This document shows, piece after piece, positions 6,529-12,717 of a stretch of 12,717 nt of DNA. Below the pieces are notes generated by a model. The model was not told the DNA's origin and ran no database searches. It was given only the letters and a program-made list of their open reading frames with translations. This DNA is from JBLHKE01 sp047619485 (GTDB lineage: Bacteria; Verrucomicrobiota; Verrucomicrobiia; Verrucomicrobiales; DEV007), in the NCBI GenBank assembly GCA_047619485.1, contig JBLHKE010000147.1, positions 1 to 12,717 on the forward strand, given 5' to 3'. A program made the translations under genes and the position numbers. Every line of letters begins with the position of its first letter. Position 1 is the first letter of the stretch.

Positions 6529-7323
6529 CTACGTAAGCGACCGGAAGAACTCTGGTTGCTGGGACTCGAGCGTCTTCGCGTCGGGGATCGGGTAGAACAA
6601 CAATTCCTCGCCGGCCGCGATCCAGAACCCGGTGCGTAGCCTGAGGAAAGAGATCTGCCCGAGCACCGAGTCGAGGCTGATCCCCTTGATGCGTTTGTTA
6701 GGATTCGCGCGCAACTCGAGGATCTGCTTCTGCAACTTGTGAGGATGGATGTTCGGGATCGGTGAGGTGTGGAACGGGTCCGCATCGAGTTCCTGCAAGA
6801 ACGAGTCGATGGTGAATTCGATCTGCGTGAACATCACCTTCGGCGCCATCTTCGGTTGCTCCGGGTCGGTGATGTATTTGCCGAACTCCGGGGGATCCAT
6901 ATGGCTGAGCAGGATCGTGCTGAACGGACAGATCTCCTGGTAGGTGCGGATGAACCCCTTCTCGTGCACGCCCTCGTATTTCTCTTTCTTTAGCTGCAAG
7001 ACTTTGCCGGCGACCGAGGTCACGTAGAGATCTTCGAAAGCCGAAAGATCGATGTGTTCCAGCACTCGGTAGGTGGAGATGAACTTGGTGCGCTTCGGGC
7101 TACCGGCCGCATTGGGGACAACCTCCTCCAGCAACTCATCGATCTTGAAAAACGGATGCCTGAAATCATCGCTAATCTGTGCAAAAACGACCTGCCCGTG
7201 ATAGTAGCGTGAGCTGCCGATCGTGTAGTGTTTACCAAACTCGGTCGGCCCGAGATTCGACGCCACGAGGGCGTAGTTCGGCCACATGATCACATACAGG
7301 TGCTTTTCGACAGTTTCGCTCAT
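6529..7323 (-). CDS. conserved-looking protein of unknown function with an internal duplication
   Basis: A 264-residue, probably cytoplasmic protein that I do not recognise; there is no signal peptide or membrane segment. Two copies of a unit can be aligned by eye: residues about 17-67 (PTEFGKHYT, then VVFAQI, then FKIDELLEE) and about 136-182 (PPEFGKYIT, then VMFTQI, then TIDSFLQEL). The halves are thus tandem repeats of one domain with roughly 118-residue spacing. The start is taken as ATG 7323; the frame extends to a TTG at 7362, but a consensus promoter at 7330-7358 ends immediately before 7323, making the longer form impossible from that transcript. The frame is coherent and has typical codon use, so it is a real gene. 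Downstream the esterase starts 57 bases later on the same strand. No function is proposed. Confidence 0.82.
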   Translation of the reverse strand: MSETVEKHLYVIMWPNYALVASNLGPTEFGKHYTIGSSRYYHGQVVFAQISDDFRHPFFKIDELLEEVVPNAAGSPKRTKFISTYRVLEHIDLSAFEDLYVTSVAGKVLQLKKEKYEGVHEKGFIRTYQEICPFSTILLSHMDPPEFGKYITDPEQPKMAPKVMFTQIEFTIDSFLQELDADPFHTSPIPNIHPHKLQKQILELRANPNKRIKGISLDSVLGQISFLRLRTGFWIAAGEELLFYPIPDAKTLESQQPEFFRSLT

Positions 7324-7329
7324 GCCACA

Positions 7330-7358
7330 ATCATCTTTGCGGCTCGGCAGGGTGTCAA
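7330..7358 (-). promoter_or_regulatory. strong promoter of the duplicated unknown protein, predicted leaderless
   Basis: On the minus strand a perfect TTGACA (7353-7358), exactly 17 bases, then GATGAT (7330-7335; 4 of 6). Only six bases separate the -10 from ATG 7323, so transcription should start at or next to the start codon. Confidence 0.58.
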
Positions 7359-7367
7359 GCAAACCCG

Positions 7368-7395
7368 TTGACGCCTAGAGCTAACCTTGCATAGT
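7368..7395 (+). promoter_or_regulatory. candidate promoter of the Lrp-aminotransferase operon
   Basis: TTGACG (7368-7373), 16-base spacer, CATAGT (7390-7395). The spacer contains AGCTAACCTTGC (7379-7390), repeated at 2666-2677. The leader to ATG 7417 would be about 15 bases. It lies back-to-back with the minus promoter, the two -35 boxes 9 bases apart, so the Lrp-like product could regulate both directions. Confidence 0.42.
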
Positions 7396-7416
7396 TACCC
7401 GCTCCTATCTACTGCC

Positions 7417-7902
7417 ATGCCCACTGACCCGATCGCCGAACTCCTGGAGAAAAACGCCCGCTATTCCGCAGCCGAAATCGCTTCACTCACCGGTCTCGAA
7501 GAGGCCGATATCACCAGCCGAATCGCTGAACTGGAGGCGTCGGGAGCCATTCTCGGCTACCATGCGATCATCGACCCCGAACTGGTCAGTGCCGAGCGCG
7601 TCACCGCGTTTATCGAGGTTAAACTGGTGCCTGAGCGCGACGGCGGATTCGACCACCTCGCCTTGAGAATTTCCAAATTCGACCAGGTGCGCAGCTGCTA
7701 CCTGATGAGCGGTGGCTATGATCTCGTCGTGATTGTCGACGGAAAATCGCTCCAGGATGTCGCCAGCTTCGTCGCCCAGAAATTGAGCACGCTCGAGGGC
7801 GTGACCTCGACCGCGACCCACTTTCACCTCAAAACCTACAAACAGGACGGCTTCCTCGCACACGATGAATCCGAGCCAAGCCGCTTGCCGGTCAGCCCAT
7901 AA
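7417..7902 (+). CDS. Lrp/AsnC family transcriptional regulator
   Basis: A 161-residue DNA-binding regulator that probably responds to an amino acid. Residues 1-50 form the winged helix-turn-helix (AAEIASLTGLEEADITSRIAELEASG), followed by the linker GYHAIIDPEL and the C-terminal RAM effector and oligomerisation domain (about 62-140), with the diagnostic LMSGGYDLVVIVDG (97-109). The ATG at 7417 fits the family; an upstream TTG at 7387 would add ten residues with no family counterpart. It lacks a Shine-Dalgarno. The aminotransferase follows after 11 bases, so the two are co-transcribed, and the regulator likely controls the aminotransferase and perhaps itself. Its acidic tail after residue 145 is poorly conserved in appearance. 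Confidence 0.93.
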   Translation: MPTDPIAELLEKNARYSAAEIASLTGLEEADITSRIAELEASGAILGYHAIIDPELVSAERVTAFIEVKLVPERDGGFDHLALRISKFDQVRSCYLMSGGYDLVVIVDGKSLQDVASFVAQKLSTLEGVTSTATHFHLKTYKQDGFLAHDESEPSRLPVSP

Positions 7903-7913
7903 GTCTGCAAGTC

Positions 7914-9080
7914 ATGCCTGTGCAAATTTCCGACAGCGTCCAGAAGATCCCGCGTTCTGGGATCCGCGACTTCTTCGAACTCGTCCTCGGCCGTGAGGAC
8001 GTCATCTCGCTCGGGGTGGGGGAACCCGACTACGCGACCCCGTGGCACATCCGCGAAGCGGCGATCTTTTCCCTCGAGAAGGGGCAGACAAGCTACACAT
8101 CGAACCTCGGCCTAGAGTCATTGCGTAAGGCTATCTCTGGCTACGTCGAGGCACAGTTCGATGTCAGCTACAACCCCAAGGATGAGGTGCTGGTAGCCGT
8201 CGGCGTCTCCGAGGCACTCGATCTCGCCTGCCGCGCGCTGCTCAACCCGGGAGACGAGGTGCTCTACCACGAGCCGTGCTACGTTTCCTACAACCCGAGC
8301 ATCGCCCTCGCCGGCGGCGTGCCAGTGTGCGTGCCGACCTATGCGCGCGACGCGTTTGCATTGAAGGTCGAGAACCTCGAGGCGGCGGTGACCTCGAAGA
8401 CGAAGGTCTTGATGATCAATTTTCCGACCAATCCGACCGGTGCGATCGAGCCGCCCGAGGAGTTGGAGAAGATCGCGGCCTTCGCGATCAAGCACGACCT
8501 GACCGTCATCACCGACGAGATCTACTGCGAACTCATTTACGAGAATCCACAGGACCACGTATCGATCGCCTCGCTCCCTGACATGCGCGAGCGCACCGTC
8601 CTGCTGCATGGATTTTCCAAATCCTTCGCCATGACCGGCTTCCGCATCGGCTACGCCTGCGCGCCGAATCAAATCATTGAGGCGATGATGAAGATCCACC
8701 AATACTCGATGCTCTGCGCCCCGATCACCAGCCAGGTCGCGGCACTAGAAGCACTCAACGGCGGCAACGACTGCGTGATCGAGATGCGCAAATCTTACAA
8801 GCAACGCCGCCAGCTCATCGTCGATGGATTCAACCAGATCGGCCTGCCATGCCACATGCCTGGCGGGGCATTCTACGCCTTTCCCGACATCCGCCCGACC
8901 GGCAAGAGTAGCAAGGAATTTGCCATGGGGCTCCTCGAAGCCGAGGACGTAGCCTGCGTGCCCGGTGATGCCTTTGGCAAAACTGGCGAGGGATTCCTGC
9001 GCTGCTGCTACGCGACCGACATCAATCTAATCCGAGAGGCGCTGGTGCGCATGGGTAGATATGTAAAAGGGTTGGAGTGA
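7914..9080 (+). CDS. PLP-dependent class I/II aminotransferase (aspartate/alanine-type)
   Basis: A cytoplasmic 388-residue fold-type I aminotransferase that moves an amino group between an amino acid and a 2-oxo acid. Visible features: GVGEPDYATP (34-43), GQTSYTSNLGLESLR (57-71), NPTG with Asn173, TDEIY with Asp201 (contacts the pyridine nitrogen), SFSK-type PLP site HGFSKSFAMTGFR with Lys236, and GFLRCCYA with Arg363, the likely substrate carboxylate binder. Length and motifs match the I-gamma group (AspC of thermophiles, AlaA, patA-like). Substrate cannot be fixed. The start ATG 7914 is 11 bases after the Lrp stop. Its last codons and stop form the left arm of the inverted-repeat element at 9071-9190, so the 3' end may have been reshaped by it or may serve as terminator. 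Confidence 0.92.
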   Translation: MPVQISDSVQKIPRSGIRDFFELVLGREDVISLGVGEPDYATPWHIREAAIFSLEKGQTSYTSNLGLESLRKAISGYVEAQFDVSYNPKDEVLVAVGVSEALDLACRALLNPGDEVLYHEPCYVSYNPSIALAGGVPVCVPTYARDAFALKVENLEAAVTSKTKVLMINFPTNPTGAIEPPEELEKIAAFAIKHDLTVITDEIYCELIYENPQDHVSIASLPDMRERTVLLHGFSKSFAMTGFRIGYACAPNQIIEAMMKIHQYSMLCAPITSQVAALEALNGGNDCVIEMRKSYKQRRQLIVDGFNQIGLPCHMPGGAFYAFPDIRPTGKSSKEFAMGLLEAEDVACVPGDAFGKTGEGFLRCCYATDINLIREALVRMGRYVKGLE

Positions 9081-9190
9081 TGGCTTTAGCCGTTTCCGCA
9101 GACAGCCGCGTGACCAAACAGCCCAAAACAATTAACTGTCCTTTCGCCAACAGGCCGAGGCTCCGAAAGGCCTAAACACCTCACTCCAAC
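9071..9190. repeat. 120-bp element with 30-bp imperfect terminal inverted repeats
   Basis: The left arm 9071-9100 and the reverse complement of the right arm 9161-9190 align without gaps at 22 of 30 positions, the outermost 10 (GTTGGAGTGA / TCACTCCAAC) being exact. The left arm contains the last codons and TGA of the aminotransferase; the right arm ends 4 bases before the GTG of the next gene, so the element fills the whole gap. Inside is a second hairpin, CCTTTCG (9140-9146) with CGAAAGG (9164-9170), which competes with the arm pairing. It may be a small mobile (MITE- or REP-like) element or a structured terminator/attenuator. No T-run or target duplication is obvious. Confidence 0.65.
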
Positions 9191-9194
9191 AGCC

Positions 9195-10001
9195 GTGCCG
9201 AACCTCACTGAAATCCGCAACAACCGAACCCTCGCCTACGTCGTCCCGTTCGCGGCATTCATGCTGTTCCTGTCGATCGACATGGTCCTCAGCGCGACCG
9301 GGTTCAAGATCGAGAACGAATACGCTGGTGCATGGTATCGGTTCCACACCGAACAGTGGATCTACCCACTGCAATCGATCGTCTGCTTCGGCATCATCCT
9401 GTTCTTTTGGAAACAGTATGAGTTTCGCCCGCTCAAAGGTTTGGGATTTGGAGCGATCGTAGGAGCTGTCGGCATCGTGCTCTGGGTGCTACCGGCGATC
9501 CTCTACACGCCACTCGGCGTCAAGGATTGGCCGTCGTTCGAGCTGAGCTTCCCGCTCATCCTCGACAACAAACCTATCTGGTCGCTGCTCGGATTGGCCG
9601 AGCGACCGGATGGATTCGACGCTACCTGGTTTCGTGAGGATCAGCCATTCTGGTACGCCTGCGCCATCGGCATGCGCTTCTTCCGCATGGTCGTCGTCGT
9701 CGCCCTTGTCGAGGAGATTTTCTGGCGCGGCTTCCTGCTTCGCTACATCATCAACCAGGATAAACCGTTCTGGAAAATCGCGTTCGGCACCTACCGGGCG
9801 AAGGCCTTTTGGATCGTGGTCGGACTGTTCATGCTGGCCCACGCACCCGAGGACTGGCTCGGGGCGATCATCTTCTGCATACTCGCCAACTGGGTCGCGA
9901 TCCGCACCAAGAGCCTGTTCGCGTGCATCATGTGCCACGCCGTCGCTAACCTGCTACTCGGGATCTATGTGATGACAACCGAGCAGTGGGGATACTGGTA
10001 A
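9195..10001 (+). CDS. CAAX prenyl protease-related (CPBP) membrane protease
   Basis: A 268-residue polytopic membrane protein of the CPBP (Abi/CAAX protease) superfamily, intramembrane glutamate-type metalloproteases. Signature elements: EEIFWRGF (Glu173, Glu174, Arg178; the EExxxR motif), FMLAH (Phe212 to His216) and CHAVAN (His248, Asn252; HxxxN). At least six hydrophobic segments are seen (about 12-34, 57-72, 84-105, 157-172, 203-217, 222-237, 242-260). It most resembles the CAAX-related subgroup found in genomes with exosortase/PEP-CTERM protein sorting, a link from memory rather than from this window, where no exosortase is present. The start is GTG at 9195, right after the repeat element and without a Shine-Dalgarno. 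Substrate unknown. Confidence 0.88.
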   Translation: MPNLTEIRNNRTLAYVVPFAAFMLFLSIDMVLSATGFKIENEYAGAWYRFHTEQWIYPLQSIVCFGIILFFWKQYEFRPLKGLGFGAIVGAVGIVLWVLPAILYTPLGVKDWPSFELSFPLILDNKPIWSLLGLAERPDGFDATWFREDQPFWYACAIGMRFFRMVVVVALVEEIFWRGFLLRYIINQDKPFWKIAFGTYRAKAFWIVVGLFMLAHAPEDWLGAIIFCILANWVAIRTKSLFACIMCHAVANLLLGIYVMTTEQWGYW

Positions 10002-10002
10002 G

Positions 10003-10018
10003 TTCAAAAGCATTTGAA
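10003..10018. promoter_or_regulatory. perfect short dyad upstream of hisC
   Basis: TTCAAA (10003-10008), AGCA, TTTGAA (10013-10018): exact 6-bp arms, starting 2 bases after the CAAX protease stop and about 37 bases before the hisC ATG. It could be an operator or chance; no good promoter is seen in this 53-base gap. Confidence 0.22.
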
Positions 10019-10054
10019 ATAGTTCCGTGCGCAATCATCTTGGCGCCCACCATC

Positions 10055-11137
10055 ATGCCCAACGCCAACCCACAACTCGAAACTCTCGTCCCATACGAAC
10101 CAGGCAAACCGATCGAAGACGTCGCGCGCGAACTCGGACTGAACCCGGACGATATCATCAAGCTAGCCTCCAACGAAAACCCGATCGGCCCGTCACCGAA
10201 GGCCGTCGAGGCGATGAAGTTGGCCGCCGAATCAGCCAACGTTTACCCGGATGGTGGCGGCTACAAGCTGCGCACTGCGATCGCGGAAAAATTCGGCCTC
10301 GACCGTAGCAACATCGTTCTCGGCAACGGTTCCAACGAGATCATCGAGTTTGTCGGCCACGCTTTCTTGCAACCCGGCGACGACGTCGTCGTGGCAGATC
10401 ACGCTTTCGTTGTCTATAAATTGATGGCAACGCTATTTGGTGCGAACACCATCGAAGTTCCCGACCCGGGCTTCGCGCACGATCTAGAAGCGATGGCTGC
10501 GGCGGTCACCCCAAAGACCAAGCAGCTGTTCATCGCCAATCCGAACAACCCGACCGGCACGCTGGTTGAACTCGATGCGATCGAGCGCCTGCTCGACAAG
10601 GTTCCAGACCACGTCGTCGTCATCATCGACGAGGCCTACTACGAGTTCCTCGACACCCCACCAGACACGCTCAAATTCGTGCGCGAGGGGCGCAACGTCG
10701 TCGTGCTGCGGACGTTTTCGAAAATCCAGGGACTCGCCGCTTTGCGGATCGGCTACGGAATGGCTCCAGCGCACATCGCCGACGTCCTCCAGAAAACCCG
10801 CCAACCTTTCAACGCCAACGCCCTTGCCCAAGAGGGCGCGCTGGCTGGATTGTTAGACCAAGATCACCAAGACAAGACCAAAGCTCTCACCGATGAGGGC
10901 CGTGCCTTCTTCGAGAAAACCTTCACCGAGATGGGACTTGAATATGTGCCTAGCTTCGCAAATTTCGTCCTCGTCAAAGTCGGCGACGGTGACGCTGTTT
11001 TCGCCGATATGATGAAGAAAGGTGTCATCATCCGTGCGATGCGTGGCTACAAACTGCCCGAGTGGGTGCGCATTTCGGTCGGTACGATGGAGCAGAACAA
11101 GCGCTGCATCGAAGTGTTGCGATCAGTGCTAGCGTAA
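10055..11137 (+). CDS. hisC: histidinol-phosphate aminotransferase
   Basis: A cytoplasmic 360-residue PLP enzyme converting imidazole acetol phosphate and glutamate to histidinol phosphate in histidine biosynthesis. HisC hallmarks: LVPYEPGKP (11-19), KLASNENPIGPSP (36-48), YPDGGGYKLR (64-73), NPNNPTG (162-168), IDEAYYEF (191-198, cofactor Asp192), RTFSK with PLP Lys223, and RIGYG (231-235), whose Arg binds the substrate phosphate. ATG 10055 matches the usual HisC length and N-terminus; a GTG at 9986 would overlap the CAAX gene and add an unlike hydrophobic leader. No other his gene is nearby, so the pathway is scattered. The same enzyme class can also serve as an aromatic aminotransferase. 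Confidence 0.93.
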   Translation: MPNANPQLETLVPYEPGKPIEDVARELGLNPDDIIKLASNENPIGPSPKAVEAMKLAAESANVYPDGGGYKLRTAIAEKFGLDRSNIVLGNGSNEIIEFVGHAFLQPGDDVVVADHAFVVYKLMATLFGANTIEVPDPGFAHDLEAMAAAVTPKTKQLFIANPNNPTGTLVELDAIERLLDKVPDHVVVIIDEAYYEFLDTPPDTLKFVREGRNVVVLRTFSKIQGLAALRIGYGMAPAHIADVLQKTRQPFNANALAQEGALAGLLDQDHQDKTKALTDEGRAFFEKTFTEMGLEYVPSFANFVLVKVGDGDAVFADMMKKGVIIRAMRGYKLPEWVRISVGTMEQNKRCIEVLRSVLA

Positions 11138-11139
11138 CG

Positions 11140-11246
11140 CGGACACTCCTGTCTGCGCCATTGTGTTGCGGCAGTTTAGAATAGACGTCCCGTTGGCAAA
11201 CCGATAACCGTCCCACTACCAAAAAACGGGCAGACAAGAATGTCCG
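11140..11246. repeat. 107-bp intergenic element with GGACA-N4-TGTC inverted arms
   Basis: The left arm CGGACACTCCTGTCTGC (11140-11156) and right arm GCAGACAAGAATGTCCG (11230-11246) are reverse complements at 15 of 17 positions. Each arm is also a small dyad, GACA-N4-TGTC. It starts 2 bases after the hisC stop and ends 12 before the mnmE ATG, so it fills the gap. Read on the minus strand the right arm encodes RTFLSA, a string I recall from spurious small proteins in verrucomicrobial and planctomycete genomes, which suggests a dispersed repeat family. No open reading frame of its own is supported. Confidence 0.68.
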
Positions 11247-11258
11247 TCCCCCCGACCC

Positions 11259-12593
11259 ATGCAAGACACCATCGCCGCCATTGCCACGCCATTCGGCACT
11301 GGCGCCGTTTCGTTGATCCGCGTCTCGGGCGATCAGGTCGGGCACATCATCGAGCAGATTTTCCAATCGGTGCCGATGCTCAAACCGCGCTTCGCCACGC
11401 TGGGTAATATCGTCACGCCCGAAGGGGAAAACGTCGACCAAGTGCTGCTGACATTCTTCCAAAACCCGGCCAGCTACACCGGTCAGGACCTCGCGGAGAT
11501 CTCCTGTCACGGCGGCATCTTGGTGACGCAGAAAGTGCTTGAGACGGTGCTCGCCGCGGGGGCTCGACCGGCGGAACCAGGTGAGTTCACCCAGCGCGCC
11601 TTCCTCAATGGAAAGATGGATCTGACCCAGGCCGAGTCGGTGATGGACCTGATCGAGGCGCGCACTAATCTCGCCCTGCGCGCTGCGAACCAGCAACTCG
11701 ACGGCCAGTTGGGTGACCAGATCCGCCGGATCCGGCAGGAGTTGCTCGGCGTCCTCGCCCACATCGAGGCCTTCATTGATTTCCCCGACGAGGACATCGA
11801 CACCGACACCACTGAGGCCATCGCCAAGCGAATCCGGGGTATCATCGACTCCGAGCAGCAGCTCATCGCCACCGCCGAGCAAGGCAAGATTCTGCGTGAG
11901 GGCGTCGCCACCGTGATCGCTGGCGAGCCCAACGTTGGTAAGTCCAGTCTCATGAACGTCCTGCTCGGGTTCGAACGTGCCATCGTCAGCGAACTCGCCG
12001 GGACGACCCGCGACACGATCGAGGAAACGATCAACCTCAAAGGGATCCCACTACGCCTCATCGACACCGCCGGCATGCGCGAGTCGGATGACGAGATCGA
12101 GAAGCAAGGCATCGACCGCACCGAGAAACAACTCAGAACAGCCGACCTGGTGCTCGAAGTGGTCGATTCCAGCCAACCAGCACCCGAGGTGTCTCGCCTC
12201 CCCGACAGCCAAGCCAAACACCACCTGCGAATCCTCAACAAGGCAGACCTGCAACGACACCCGAGTTGGGAAGGGGAGGACGGCGTCGAAATTTCCTGCC
12301 TCAACCGCGATGGCATCGAGCAACTGGCCGATGCCATCTACTCAAAACTCACCTCTGGCGAAGTGAACTGGGGAGCAAACCTGACGGCGATCAACACCCG
12401 TCACCGCCACTGTCTGCTAAAATCCAAAACGCTTGCTGGCCAGGCGCTCGAAGCGATCGTTGCTGGCCAGAGCGCCGAGTTCATCGCTTTAGATGTGAGA
12501 GAATCTCTCGATGCGGTCGGCGAGGTCATCGGAAAGGCCGACACCGAAGAGCTCCTCGGCGAGATCTTCAGCTCGTTCTGCATCGGCAAGTAG
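11259..12593 (+). CDS. mnmE: tRNA uridine-5-carboxymethylaminomethyl modification GTPase MnmE
   Basis: A 444-residue cytoplasmic GTPase (formerly TrmE) that acts with MnmG to modify the wobble uridine (U34) of certain tRNAs, using a formyl-folate-derived carbon. The N-terminal tetrahydrofolate-binding domain (1-118) starts with DTIAAIATPFGTGAVSLIR; the helical domain carries NGKMDLTQAESVMDLI (117-132); the inserted G domain shows G1 GEPNVGKS (222-229), G2 GTTRD (248-252), G3 DTAG (269-272) and G4 NKAD (327-330). The C-terminus ends in FCIGK, with the strictly conserved C-x-G-K catalytic cysteine (Cys441). Length is normal. ATG 11259 begins exactly at the conserved N-terminus; no Shine-Dalgarno precedes it. 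No mnmG or oxaA/yidC neighbour is visible. Confidence 0.96.
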   Translation: MQDTIAAIATPFGTGAVSLIRVSGDQVGHIIEQIFQSVPMLKPRFATLGNIVTPEGENVDQVLLTFFQNPASYTGQDLAEISCHGGILVTQKVLETVLAAGARPAEPGEFTQRAFLNGKMDLTQAESVMDLIEARTNLALRAANQQLDGQLGDQIRRIRQELLGVLAHIEAFIDFPDEDIDTDTTEAIAKRIRGIIDSEQQLIATAEQGKILREGVATVIAGEPNVGKSSLMNVLLGFERAIVSELAGTTRDTIEETINLKGIPLRLIDTAGMRESDDEIEKQGIDRTEKQLRTADLVLEVVDSSQPAPEVSRLPDSQAKHHLRILNKADLQRHPSWEGEDGVEISCLNRDGIEQLADAIYSKLTSGEVNWGANLTAINTRHRHCLLKSKTLAGQALEAIVAGQSAEFIALDVRESLDAVGEVIGKADTEELLGEIFSSFCIGK

Positions 12594-12600
12594 AACGTAA

Positions 12601-12639
12601 CTTCGATTTCGAAATCGAAGCCCGTCGTACTATGGGCTT
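12601..12639 (+). terminator. perfect 20-bp palindrome and overlapping hairpin after mnmE
   Basis: 12601-12620 (CTTCGATTTCGAAATCGAAG) is a perfect palindrome, 7 bases after the mnmE stop; as RNA it would form an 8-bp stem with a UCGA loop. A second hairpin, AAGCCC (12618-12623) with GGGCTT (12634-12639), shares its first three bases with the first, so the two compete. No T-run follows. Likely an mRNA 3' end or protein-binding site. Confidence 0.45.
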
Positions 12640-12717
12640 GTCAGTAGATAACTACTACAATCTGCTGGTTATTTTGGCCATCACCCGCGTTAGCTTCCAA
12701 CTCAAATAGCCCGCTAT

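Noticed and set aside
8118..8702. 194-codon minus-strand open frame
   Set aside because: Antisense shadow inside the aminotransferase gene.
9986..10054. N-terminal extension of hisC from GTG 9986
   Set aside because: Overlaps the CAAX gene, adds 23 residues without HisC similarity; ATG 10055 fits the family start.
11028..11882. 284-codon minus-strand open frame opposite hisC end and mnmE
   Set aside because: Antisense to two strongly supported genes, low-complexity Leu/Gly/Glu-rich product, no promoter. Its RTFLSA stretch comes from the repeat.
11507..12337. 276-codon minus-strand open frame
   Set aside because: Fully antisense to mnmE, Ser/Arg-rich product typical of shadow frames.
12632..12709. 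25-codon plus-strand frame MGLSVDNYYNLLVILAI...
   Set aside because: Very short; its ATG lies in the second hairpin arm after mnmE, and there is no ribosome site. A small membrane peptide cannot be excluded but is not supported.
12706..12717. ATAGC-CC-GCTAT inverted repeat at the right edge
   Set aside because: Five-base arms cut by the window edge; too short to interpret.

Overview
The window looks like ordinary chromosome from a Verrucomicrobia-type bacterium (inference). The reasons are the gene content (a pyrophosphate-dependent phosphofructokinase with an Asp/Lys signature, a PEP-CTERM/exosortase-type CAAX protease homologue, SASA-type esterase and alpha/beta-hydrolase families), moderately high GC in most genes, almost no Shine-Dalgarno sequences, and an intergenic repeat whose reverse strand spells RTFLSA, a string I associate from memory with verrucomicrobial and planctomycete repeats. 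I see no rRNA, tRNA, CRISPR array, transposase, phage gene or defence system.

Layout. Positions 1-262 are AT-rich and hold a good minus-strand promoter and probably the first codons of a gene leaving the left edge. At 263-2487 (minus) a two-gene operon encodes CNNM/CorC-type membrane proteins, joined by a GTGA overlap and a perfect Shine-Dalgarno; its promoter lies at 2566-2594. Divergently at 2738-3760 (plus) is a lipoprotein-like D,D-carboxypeptidase, followed by PPi-phosphofructokinase (3901-5121). At 5183-5690 is a broken alpha/beta-hydrolase: frameshifted inside a hairpin, with an altered nucleophile elbow, and cut off where it runs into a convergent SASA/SGNH-type secreted esterase (5668-6471, minus). 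Next is a minus-strand protein of unknown function with an internal duplication (6529-7323), whose promoter predicts a leaderless mRNA.

From 7417 onward all genes are on the plus strand: an Lrp/AsnC regulator directly followed by a class I aminotransferase, a CAAX-protease homologue, hisC and mnmE. Two short intergenic elements with inverted terminal arms lie here: 9071-9190, filling the gap between aminotransferase and CAAX protease, and 11140-11246 between hisC and mnmE. A perfect 20-bp palindrome follows mnmE.

How the genes work together. Most are independent housekeeping functions: ion-transport-like membrane proteins, peptidoglycan trimming, glycolysis, histidine synthesis, tRNA wobble modification. 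The clear functional pairs are the two CNNM proteins, which carry complementary defects, and the Lrp regulator with its aminotransferase. I found no undescribed multi-gene system. The most interesting material is the small intergenic inverted-repeat elements, the decaying hydrolase locus, the duplicated unknown protein, and a recurring CTAAYCTT promoter-like motif.
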